Assembly (NCBI GenBank): GCA_944391745.1
Contig: CALXUS010000005.1
Coordinates: forward strand, 28,479-92,478
Direction of reading: 5' to 3'
Source of the DNA: an uncultured Clostridia bacterium
GTDB lineage: Bacteria; Bacillota; Clostridia; TANB77; CAG-508
Length of the DNA stretch: 64,000 nucleotides
The notes below the pieces were generated by a model. It had not been told where the DNA came from and searched no databases. It saw only the letters and a program-made list of their open reading frames with translations. Below are positions 53,564-61,255 of the stretch, one piece after another. A program made the position numbers and the translations under genes. How positions within the stretch are numbered: position 1 is the stretch's first letter; every line of letters begins with the position of its first letter.

Positions 53564-54460
53564 ATGCAAATTGAAAAAGTTTATTTTAATTCTATAGATA
53601 ATTTAAACTTGGTTGGATTATTGCATACACCGGGTAGCAAGACTGAAACTGTTGTAATCTCAGTTCATGGAATTACAAGTAACTGTTTAAAAAGAAGAGA
53701 TGACATTTTAGCACGCAAATTAACAGAAGTAGGATTATCATATTTTTGTTTTAATAATAGAGGAAATAGTATAATTAATAATTACGGAAAAATAACAGAT
53801 AGTAAAATGCATTTTTATGGTTCAGGGGCTGAAAGTATATATGATTCGTATTATGATATTAAAGGTGCAATATTAGAAATGCAACAACTGGGATATAAAA
53901 AAATTATCCTTTTAGGGCACAGTATGGGATGTACGAAGATTGTATATACTTATAATCAATTCATTCAAAATAATGAGACTACTATTTTAGATATAATTAC
54001 AGGAATTATTTTACTTTCAATGGTGGATATACCAACAGCTTTAAAAAATATGCTGGGTAAAGATTATAAAAAGATAATTTCATATTTTCAATTATTAAAG
54101 AAAAGAGGAAAAGGTGAAAAACTAGTTGTATTAGATGAAAATACACCGCCGGTAAGACCAAATTCTATTCTAGAATATGCTGAAAATAATAAAAAAATTG
54201 ATTTTGCTAAATTTGGAAATAAGAATTCAGCTTTTAAAGAATTAAACAATGTTAAAGTTCCTTTATTCATGAGATGGGGAAATGTGAATGAATTAATATA
54301 TCAAAGTCCTTCAGAAATAGTTAATTTATTAAATGAAAAGATAAAGAATGATAAGAAAGATATTTCTTTTATTAATGGTGCTAATCATAACTACACTGGA
54401 AAAGAAAATGAACTTGCTGATGAAATAGAAAAATTTATAAGAAAATATAACTTAATATAA
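53564..54460 (+). CDS. alpha/beta hydrolase
   Basis: A 298-residue serine hydrolase. VVISVHGITSNC supplies the oxyanion region, LLGHSMGCTKIV holds the nucleophile serine (about residue 125), and GANHNYTGK near the C-terminus gives the catalytic histidine. No signal peptide. GGAGGA precedes the ATG. Substrate not determinable; the family includes esterases and lipases. A transketolase pair follows 60 bases later. Confidence 0.85.
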   Translation: MQIEKVYFNSIDNLNLVGLLHTPGSKTETVVISVHGITSNCLKRRDDILARKLTEVGLSYFCFNNRGNSIINNYGKITDSKMHFYGSGAESIYDSYYDIKGAILEMQQLGYKKIILLGHSMGCTKIVYTYNQFIQNNETTILDIITGIILLSMVDIPTALKNMLGKDYKKIISYFQLLKKRGKGEKLVVLDENTPPVRPNSILEYAENNKKIDFAKFGNKNSAFKELNNVKVPLFMRWGNVNELIYQSPSEIVNLLNEKIKNDKKDISFINGANHNYTGKENELADEIEKFIRKYNLI

Positions 54461-54521
54461 AAATTAATGAACGAAAGAAAGGAGGTTTTGCATAACTTAT
54501 TATAAGATATGCAGAAAGTAT

Positions 54522-55388
54522 ATGAAAATAACAAAAATTGAAGCATTAGAAAAGATTGCTAATAGAATAAGAATGGATATTATAACAGAAATTTATTACG
54601 CAAAATCAGGGCATCCAGGAGGCTCTTTGTCGATTGCTGATATATTAGCAGTATTATATTTTAATGAAATGAATATTAATGAAAAAATGCCTGAAAATGA
54701 ACTTAGAGATAGGTTAGTGTTATCTAAAGGGCATGCTTCAGCAGCCTTATATGCAGCTTTAGCAGAAAAAGGATATTTTTCTAAAGAAGAATTATTGACA
54801 TTTAGAAATATAAATAGTAATTTACAAGGACATCCAGATATGACAAAAGTAAAAGGAGTAGATATGTCTACTGGATCATTAGGACAAGGACTATCAGTTG
54901 CAAATGGTATGGCATTAGCTTCTAAAATGGATTCAATGGGATATAGGGTATATTGCATTTTAGGAGATGGAGAGTTAGACGAAGGGCAAGTATGGGAAGC
55001 AGCAATGACAGCTAGTAAGTTTAAGTTAGACAATTTATGTGCTATAGTAGATTGCAATGGGCTACAATTAACAGGAAATACTGATGAGATAAAAGGACTT
55101 AATATAGAAGATATAGAGCATAAATTTAGAAGTTTTGGATTTAATACTATAACGATAAATGGAAATGATATATTTTCAATAATTAATGCTTTTGGTGTAG
55201 CTGATATGACAAAAGATAAACCTTCTGTAATACTTGCTAAAACTGTTAAAGGAAAAGGAATATCTTTTATGGAAAAAGATGTTAATTGGCATGGCAAAGC
55301 ACCTAATGATGTTGAATATAAAAAAGCATTAGATGAATTAGTAGAAAGAGATAAAGAAATAGACAAAAGAATGGAGGGAAATAACTAA
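54522..55388 (+). CDS. transketolase, N-terminal subunit
   Basis: Thiamine-diphosphate-binding half of a split transketolase, 288 residues. AKSGHPGGSLS (about residue 26), SKGHASAALYA, STGSLGQGLSVANGMA and GDGELDEGQVWEAAM through DNLCAIVDCNG are the TPP/Mg-binding signatures. Such split enzymes, encoded as two adjacent genes, are normal in Clostridia and archaea. The good ribosome site AAAGGAGG is 36 bases upstream of this ATG, so the start is less certain than most. The stop overlaps the next start by one base. Confidence 0.93.
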   Translation: MKITKIEALEKIANRIRMDIITEIYYAKSGHPGGSLSIADILAVLYFNEMNINEKMPENELRDRLVLSKGHASAALYAALAEKGYFSKEELLTFRNINSNLQGHPDMTKVKGVDMSTGSLGQGLSVANGMALASKMDSMGYRVYCILGDGELDEGQVWEAAMTASKFKLDNLCAIVDCNGLQLTGNTDEIKGLNIEDIEHKFRSFGFNTITINGNDIFSIINAFGVADMTKDKPSVILAKTVKGKGISFMEKDVNWHGKAPNDVEYKKALDELVERDKEIDKRMEGNN

Positions 55389-56305
55389 TGAGCATGATTG
55401 CAACTAGAGAAAGTTTTGGTAGGGCCTTAGAAGAATTGGGCGCTGAAAATGACAAAGTTGTGGTTTTAGATGCAGATTTGTTTAACTCAACTAAAACAGA
55501 ATATTTTAAAGAGAAATTTCCAGAAAGGTTTATAAATTTAGGAATTGCTGAAGCTGATATGATTGGCACGGCGGCAGGTCTTTCTACTTGTGGTAAAATA
55601 CCTTATGCAACTACATTTGCAGCTTTTGCTACAGGAAGAGTTTATGACCAAATAAGAACAAGTATTGCTTATCCAAAGTTGAATGTGAAAATTTGTGCAA
55701 CTCATGCAGGAATAACTGTTGGAGAAGATGGAGCTACTCATCAAATGTTAGAAGATATTAATTTAATGAGAGGATTACCTAATATGGTTGTGATTTCAAC
55801 AGCTGATGATGTGGAAACAAAATGGGCAGTTAAGGAAATTGCAAAATATAATGGACCAGTTTATTTAAGATTGTCTAGGTATAAAGTTCCAATCATATAT
55901 GATAACGAAACAAAGTTTGAAATAGGTAAGGGAATTCAGATTGGTGATGGGAAAGATGCAACAGTATTTGCAACAGGAGTAACAGTAGAAGAGGCTTTAA
56001 AAGCTAAAGAAATATCAAGTACAGAGGGTATTGATATTAGAGTAGTTGATATTCATACTATAAAACCAATTGATAAAGAATTAATTATAAAATGTGCTAA
56101 AGAAACCAAAAAACTCATTTCAGTAGAAGACCATAATATTATTGGTGGATTGGGAAGTGCAATAAGTGAAGTATTAACAGATAATTATCCTAAGAAACTA
56201 GTAAGAATGGGAATAGAAGATACTTTTGGTAGATCAGGAAGAGCAGAAGATTTAATGAAATATTATGGAATAGATAGTAATGCTATTATTGAAGAAATAA
56301 AATAA
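55388..56305 (+). CDS. transketolase, C-terminal subunit
   Basis: Pyrimidine-binding and C-terminal domains of split transketolase, 305 residues. ATRESFGRALEEL is the typical start; NLGIAEADMIGTAAGLS has the Glu that activates thiamine; DGATHQMLEDINLMR and VEDHNIIGGLGSAI follow. It forms a complex with the preceding subunit for carbon exchange in the non-oxidative pentose phosphate pathway. The TAATG overlap implies coupled translation. Confidence 0.94.
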   Translation: MSMIATRESFGRALEELGAENDKVVVLDADLFNSTKTEYFKEKFPERFINLGIAEADMIGTAAGLSTCGKIPYATTFAAFATGRVYDQIRTSIAYPKLNVKICATHAGITVGEDGATHQMLEDINLMRGLPNMVVISTADDVETKWAVKEIAKYNGPVYLRLSRYKVPIIYDNETKFEIGKGIQIGDGKDATVFATGVTVEEALKAKEISSTEGIDIRVVDIHTIKPIDKELIIKCAKETKKLISVEDHNIIGGLGSAISEVLTDNYPKKLVRMGIEDTFGRSGRAEDLMKYYGIDSNAIIEEIK

Positions 56306-56345
56306 AAAGAAACCACTCGAGCGCAGTGCCCGGGTGGAAAAGACT
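56306..56345. terminator. hairpin between convergent transketolase and the 56346 gene
   Basis: CCACTCG and CGGGTGG form a seven-pair stem (one G-T). On the minus strand it is followed by TTTCTTTTTATTTT, so it works best as a terminator for the minus-strand gene. Confidence 0.6.
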
Positions 56346-57020
56346 TTACGATACGGTGTGATAGAACCACCAGACCAAAATCGTCACAATCACCATGACC
56401 AACAGATGAGCGAAAGCAAGCTCTATCAAGTAGACCCCGGTGAAAGAAACGATAAAAAGGAAAATGAACTGAGCAAATCCATTTAGTCCAGTAAATTCAC
56501 TATCTTCTGTGAAAAGGCACCGCATTAGAGTTTCTAAAAGTAAGATAACTTCAAATACGATGACGGCTTCAGTGAAGAAGGAAAGGATTCCGCCAATAGC
56601 TAAATACGTAAGTAGTTTGACGAATCCGAGTTTAAGCATTCTCACTATTATGATTATGCCTACCAATGTCACTATGGTATCAATCAATGAACCAATTAAA
56701 CTCATACGAATGATTACCATGTAGGCAACAAGTACCGCACCAATCAAGCCAAGAAAGCCAAACTTGCTGACCAGCTTGAACAATAGAAATAGTCCAAGCA
56801 AAAACCACAAAATCATTGTCCAATCACGGATGGGGCCACTTGCGATGAAACGAACAACCCGTAAAAACAGGTAGGACGTTAACAAGGCAAGGATAGGTTC
56901 GCTTTGCCGCTGATTGGAGCTTCTCAGTGTGAAGAAACTGATTGCTCCACAAAGGAGTAAAATTAAAATTTGGATAGCACCCGGTAAAAATCCCAGGTAA
57001 TACAAAATATGCGCATACAT
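56346..57020 (-). CDS. unrecognised polytopic membrane protein
   Basis: A 224-residue, strongly hydrophobic protein with about seven predicted membrane helices (for example LILLLCGAISFFTL, WFLLGLFLLFKLVS, VIVFEVILLLETLM, FIFLFIVSFTGVYLIEL). I do not recognise a family. ATG 57020 lies nine bases behind AAGGAGGA. Base composition (about 43% GC in sampled lines) and codon use (CTG, ACC, GGC, CGG) are far from the flanking genes, suggesting acquisition. It stands alone facing the transketolase operon. Confidence 0.65.
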   Translation of the reverse strand: MYAHILYYLGFLPGAIQILILLLCGAISFFTLRSSNQRQSEPILALLTSYLFLRVVRFIASGPIRDWTMILWFLLGLFLLFKLVSKFGFLGLIGAVLVAYMVIIRMSLIGSLIDTIVTLVGIIIIVRMLKLGFVKLLTYLAIGGILSFFTEAVIVFEVILLLETLMRCLFTEDSEFTGLNGFAQFIFLFIVSFTGVYLIELAFAHLLVMVIVTILVWWFYHTVS

Positions 57021-57255
57021 CAGATGATTCCTCCTTATTTGTAACGAAAAAGTTAGTCTTTTTTTTAAAAGGGTGTAAATATATTATAACATATTTCTCA
57101 ATATTATGCAAACTAATGGCAGTTTTGATGAGAATAAGACATGAAAATAAAAAATAAAAAAATTTAAAAAAATACTTGCTAAAAGGTTTTTTTTAGTATA
57201 TCATATAACAAAGTGTAGAAAATAACACATAAGATTATTTGAAAGGAGAATTATA

Positions 57256-57555
57256 ATGGACGAAAATAATGAAGAATTAGATAATATTGTTACTTTAAAA
57301 GATGAAGACGGAAATGATGTAAAGTTTGAATTTCTAGATGTTATAGAATATCAAGGAGAGCAATATGTAGTTTTATTACCTGCTGATGAAAATGACTCAG
57401 ATGCAGATGAAGTTGTTATATTACAACTTGAAAAACCTGCAACAGAGGGCAGTGATGAGGAAACTTATGTTAGTGTAGATGATGATAATATACTAAATGC
57501 TGTATTTGAAATATTCAAAGAAAAATTCAAAGATGAATTTAACTTTATTGACTAA
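57256..57555 (+). CDS. DUF1292 acidic protein (YrzB-like)
   Basis: A 99-residue acidic protein of the DUF1292 family. IVTLKDEDGNDVKFEFLDVIEYQGEQYVVLLP is the family core, here quoted as VKFEFLDVIEYQGEQYVVL. Its relatives in Firmicutes sit with Holliday junction resolvase YqgF; that gene is absent here. Function unproven. GAAAGGAG precedes the ATG. A weak hairpin follows. Confidence 0.88.
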   Translation: MDENNEELDNIVTLKDEDGNDVKFEFLDVIEYQGEQYVVLLPADENDSDADEVVILQLEKPATEGSDEETYVSVDDDNILNAVFEIFKEKFKDEFNFID

Positions 57556-57578
57556 TATAAATGCGGTTAAAGTTTAAA

Positions 57579-57613
57579 AAAGGTCTTTTGGTAATTTTAG
57601 CCAAAGGACCTTT
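57579..57613 (+). terminator. hairpin after the DUF1292 gene
   Basis: AAAGGTCTTTTGG (57579-57591) and CCAAAGGACCTTT (57601-57613), one G-T pair, nine-base loop; no T run follows. Confidence 0.5.
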
Positions 57614-57692
57614 GAAGTATTTGATTGCTAAAGCACATAAGATTAATAATTATATTGGTAGTATAATTATTAAAAGAAAATAGGAGGATAAA

Positions 57693-58163
57693 ATGAGAAC
57701 ATTTGCTAATTGGATGGTTGCTTTTTTTATGATTATGTATTGGGGATTTAGAGTAGTAGTTGCTTATGAAGCTTCAGTATATGCTGATTTCTTTATAAAA
57801 CCTGTTAATCTTACTGTAGAAATTATATTATTGTTTGTTACAGTAGTATGTATTGTACTTGTATTTAAAAGAAAGCTTATAGGCGCAGTTATATACTTCT
57901 TTTCATATTTAGCATATTTTGGAACAGATTTAATTAATATTTTAAAACCGGTATTTGAAATAGGCTCTACTGAAATACCAAACTATATGGGAGCATTATC
58001 TTCTTTCATAGGTATTGTCCTTGCTGGAGCAGTGTTGCTAGACTTGTCAGTAGATAAAGGAAGAAAGCCAAAAGATAAAAAAACAGATTGGTTTTACACT
58101 AATAAAGAATATGATAGAGAGTTAGATGAAAGAGCAGATAAAAATAATTATAGAATATTATAG
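57693..58163 (+). CDS. unrecognised four-helix membrane protein
   Basis: A 156-residue membrane protein with four predicted helices (about residues 5-28, 40-60, 65-85, 100-122) and a charged C-terminal tail ending in DRELDERADKNNYRIL. AGGAGG precedes the ATG. Codon use matches the host. I do not recognise the family. A strong terminator follows. Confidence 0.7.
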   Translation: MRTFANWMVAFFMIMYWGFRVVVAYEASVYADFFIKPVNLTVEIILLFVTVVCIVLVFKRKLIGAVIYFFSYLAYFGTDLINILKPVFEIGSTEIPNYMGALSSFIGIVLAGAVLLDLSVDKGRKPKDKKTDWFYTNKEYDRELDERADKNNYRIL

Positions 58164-58179
58164 TTATTTGGATTTATAA

Positions 58180-58216
58180 AATAAGGTATGGGATTATAAC
58201 TCATACCTTATTTTTG
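58180..58216 (+). terminator. terminator after the 57693 gene
   Basis: AATAAGGTATG (58180-58190) and CATACCTTATT (58202-58212) followed by TTTG. Confidence 0.7.
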
Positions 58217-58274
58217 ACATATATTGATATTGAAAATTTTTATTGATATAATGATAAAAAAAGGAGAAATTTAA

Positions 58275-58508
58275 GTGTTAGATAGCAAGATAGAGTTAAA
58301 TTTGAAAAATAAAGATGAAGTTATTATAGCAGATATTAATTATAATAATAAAAAATATGTTCAATCTGCTGAACTAACTGATAAAGGATTAATCTACCGA
58401 TATTATGAAATAAATAATGAAGAATTAATAGAAGTAGAAGATTCTGAAATTATAGATAGCTTTAGAAATTTATATGAATATAAATCAAATGAAGAAGTTT
58501 ATTATTAA
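58275..58508 (+). CDS. small acidic protein of unknown function
   Basis: A 77-residue protein starting with GTG behind AAGGAG. It is rich in Glu, Asn and Tyr and looks like a small beta-rich domain (KDEVIIADINYNNKKYVQSA, YRYYEINNEELIEVE), reminiscent of DUF1292-type proteins but without a clear match. It ends 13 bases before the next gene, so the two are likely cotranscribed. Confidence 0.65.
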   Translation: MLDSKIELNLKNKDEVIIADINYNNKKYVQSAELTDKGLIYRYYEINNEELIEVEDSEIIDSFRNLYEYKSNEEVYY

Positions 58509-58521
58509 AGAGGATGTTATA

Positions 58522-60414
58522 ATGAGAAGTGTTGAAAATAAGCAGGTAGAGAATTTTGTTAGAAATTTTGCTATAGAAAAGTTGGAATCATCTAAGCTTT
58601 TTACTAGTGTTTATGGAAAAAGATTTGCAAAGCAACAAATGGAAGAAAACGTAAAATCTGTTCAAGTTGAATCTGAAAAAAGTAAAGATTATATGAAATA
58701 TAATCTTGCAGACAAATCTATTTACCTTTTAATAGGAAAAGGAGAAAATTTAGAAGTTAATTTAAATGATTTGAAAAAAAATAATGAAGTTCTATTTGTA
58801 ATATTACATGAATGCATTCATGCAATATTAAGAAATAAAAAGGGAACCGGTCTTTTAGAAATATATGAGAATGAAACTGAATTAGGAAGAGGATTGAACG
58901 AAGGTCTTACAAACTGGATTGCAGATAAAACATCTAAATTAGGACTTTATATCAATGAAATAGAAGATAATATAATAAGAGAATTAGAATTAACTATTGG
59001 TCCGAAGAAGGTAATGTCTTTAGGAAAAGGAAATATAAAGAAAAACGGAACAAAGCTATTAGGAATGACGAAAACTGAAATGGTCGAATTTTGTAAAAAA
59101 ATAGATCTTGTATATTTTTTAAAATTGGATATACAACAATATTCAAAAATAAAAACAATATTAGAAAAAAGTGATACAACTAGTGAGCAAAAAAATAGTG
59201 AATTAGAGAAATTAAAAGAAAATTTTACCGCAAAAGAAATTTTAGAAAAAAAGTTTCCTAAATATATGAAAAAATATGGGAAAGGAACTACAATTGAAGA
59301 TAAATTGGAATTTGCTAAAAGAATGGAAAAAGATTTAACTGAAACTCAAAATGAAGTTAAAGAAAGTATTCAAATATCGATATTTAATAAATATTTTAAG
59401 AAAGAATTTTATGAAAATTTAAAGAAAAAATCTTTTCCGGATAAATCTTTTGATAAATTTAATAAATTATATAAATTATTTATTAATATTATGGGCTATT
59501 CTATATTTTTAGAACAAAAAAATAATGAATTAACAAAATTCCTAAAAGATTTAGATACTTTAAAAGATAGAATTGCATCTGAAAAAATTTTAAAAGTAGA
59601 GAAATCTATTAGTAAAGGAAAATTTTCAACTAAAAAGTTTATAAAATATAGTGAAAAAATTAAAGAATTAGGAATGAAAAATTTAGGTGATTATTGCAGA
59701 TATATAGCTAAAAGGTTATATCCAGAAAGAAGTGAAGATGCTGAATATTTATTAAAGGCACTTGCTATAAAAGAAAAACTTAATCAAATTGACAATTATA
59801 GTGTTTTATCTATAGAAGGAAAAAATGGACAGGAAACAGTTATTTTAAAAGATGGCAGGATATGTAATTTATTCATGGATAATAAAGGAAAAAACATGAG
59901 AGCTAATGATAAAATATCAGGTAATTTTATAGATAATTTTGATTTTTCTACTAAACTTGGAGAGGATAGTCAGAAAATTATAAAACAATTTTTAGAATTA
60001 AAAGAAAAGATTTCAAAAGACGATGAAAATGCTGAGATTTCTATTCATGATAGATTAATATTAGTTAAATCTAATGGAAAACGACAATTATATAAAATTG
60101 AAGATGGTGAAATTAATTCTGTAAAAGTTGATCCAAGAGGTCCATTAAAAATTGAATTTCAGGATAAAAGAAATAGAAAATTACCTGTGGCATTTAATGC
60201 GAATTTTATAAACTCTATAAGAACAAATTTAACAAATGTATTTACCGGTAAAAATATTGAATCAAAAACTAGGATAACTTCTTCATCAAAAGAAGATTTC
60301 TACAAAAAGTATAAAGTTGACGGACTTAGTCAAAATGAAAGAATTAGCTATTCAGATGATGTAAAAAATATAGAAATAAGTAGAAATGAAAATAAAGATG
60401 AACAACAAAGATAA
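58522..60414 (+). CDS. HExxH metallopeptidase-like protein
   Basis: A 630-residue protein I cannot assign to a named family. ILHECIHAIL contains HECIH at residues 96-100, and NEGLTNW has a glutamate at 127, the spacing expected for a gluzincin zinc site (HExxH plus a downstream Glu). The rest is charged and mostly helical, including a coiled region at about 210-400, with a beta-rich part near 445-560 (ISIHDRLILVKSNG, QLYKIEDGEI). No signal peptide or membrane helix, so it would act in the cytoplasm unless exported another way. ATG 58522 follows AAAGAGG; the frame is open further upstream but lacks a site. Codon use matches the host. Confidence 0.7.
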   Translation: MRSVENKQVENFVRNFAIEKLESSKLFTSVYGKRFAKQQMEENVKSVQVESEKSKDYMKYNLADKSIYLLIGKGENLEVNLNDLKKNNEVLFVILHECIHAILRNKKGTGLLEIYENETELGRGLNEGLTNWIADKTSKLGLYINEIEDNIIRELELTIGPKKVMSLGKGNIKKNGTKLLGMTKTEMVEFCKKIDLVYFLKLDIQQYSKIKTILEKSDTTSEQKNSELEKLKENFTAKEILEKKFPKYMKKYGKGTTIEDKLEFAKRMEKDLTETQNEVKESIQISIFNKYFKKEFYENLKKKSFPDKSFDKFNKLYKLFINIMGYSIFLEQKNNELTKFLKDLDTLKDRIASEKILKVEKSISKGKFSTKKFIKYSEKIKELGMKNLGDYCRYIAKRLYPERSEDAEYLLKALAIKEKLNQIDNYSVLSIEGKNGQETVILKDGRICNLFMDNKGKNMRANDKISGNFIDNFDFSTKLGEDSQKIIKQFLELKEKISKDDENAEISIHDRLILVKSNGKRQLYKIEDGEINSVKVDPRGPLKIEFQDKRNRKLPVAFNANFINSIRTNLTNVFTGKNIESKTRITSSSKEDFYKKYKVDGLSQNERISYSDDVKNIEISRNENKDEQQR

Positions 60415-60519
60415 ATATTGAAATATCAGACTTTATATAGTATAATGATAACAAGTTTTAAACTTATGTATAAAATCGTAAGTTTGAATTACAAATTCAT
60501 AAGCGAAGGAGTAATGATA

Positions 60520-61014
60520 ATGGACAATCAAGGGAACAAATGGACCATGATTGTAAAGATGTTGTTAGAAAAAAATATGACAATTACAACCATGGAAAGT
60601 TGTACAGGAGGAGGAGTTGCAAATGCAATTACAAGTGTTTCAGGCGCTTCTGAGGTTTTAAAAGAATGTGTCGTAACATATTGTAATGAAGCAAAAATTA
60701 GAAACGGTGTTTCTAAAGACGTTATTGAAAAATTTACCGTATATAGCCCCGAAACTGCAAAATCTATGGCTGAAGCGGCACTGACGAATGTATGTGCTGA
60801 TGTTTCGATAGGTGTTACAGGACAGTTAGGAAGAATTGATCCCAAAAATCCAGTAGACAAACTTAATCATGTTTGGTTTGCTATTGGTGTCAAAGGGAAA
60901 AAGACTGATGTAACTGAAGTAATAGCTCCTAATACGAATTATAGAAACATCCAGAAAGAATTCGTTATCTGTGCTATTGTAGATAGGCTGTACGAAATTT
61001 TGAAACAGCAATAA
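60520..61014 (+). CDS. pncC: nicotinamide-nucleotide amidase, CinA C-terminal domain family
   Basis: A 164-residue CinA-C-type protein. TTMESCTGGGVANAITSVSG, VTYCNEAKIRNGV, YSPETAKSMAEAAL and SIGVTGQLGRIDP match PncC, which deamidates nicotinamide mononucleotide for NAD recycling. ATG 60520 lies eight bases after AAGGAG; the frame is open back to 60418 but without a better site. GC content and codon choice are higher than neighbours. The GRIDP stretch, where many relatives have GPGG, is a small deviation near the active site. Confidence 0.85.
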   Translation: MDNQGNKWTMIVKMLLEKNMTITTMESCTGGGVANAITSVSGASEVLKECVVTYCNEAKIRNGVSKDVIEKFTVYSPETAKSMAEAALTNVCADVSIGVTGQLGRIDPKNPVDKLNHVWFAIGVKGKKTDVTEVIAPNTNYRNIQKEFVICAIVDRLYEILKQQ

Positions 61015-61030
61015 TCTATAAAATCAATAA

Positions 61031-61076
61031 AAACCGTATTATCACTTTAAATAAGTAATAATGCGGTTTTTATATA
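61031..61076 (+). terminator. terminator after pncC
   Basis: AAAAACCGTATTATCACTT and AAGTAATAATGCGGTTTTT form an imperfect hairpin followed by T. An ATG inside it should not be taken as the start of the next gene. Confidence 0.65.
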
Positions 61077-61255
61077 GTTTATTAATTAAAAAAAGAAATA
61101 TTAAAAGAGCATTGAAAATGATAAACAATTTAGGATATAATTATAAAGAAAATAATGAGAAAGATTATACTAGTATAAAAGATAAATGGTATTTAAATTT
61201 ACAAATGATTATAACATATAGAATACCAGAATATAGTAATATAAGGGGTTATAAA

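Noticed and set aside
54596..55366. 256-residue open frame on the minus strand
   Set aside because: Exact antisense of the transketolase N-terminal subunit, which has all family motifs; no ribosome site and no recognisable protein.
54522..56305. Split transketolase as a frameshifted gene
   Set aside because: The two-gene form with one-base overlap is normal in Clostridia and both halves have complete starts.
57021..57255. Gene in the 235-base gap before the DUF1292 gene
   Set aside because: No frame with a ribosome site; AT-rich, probably divergent promoters only.
61061..61255. Upstream extension of the LtaS-like protein
   Set aside because: It starts inside the pncC terminator and has no ribosome site, whereas ATG 61256 has one and begins the typical first helix.
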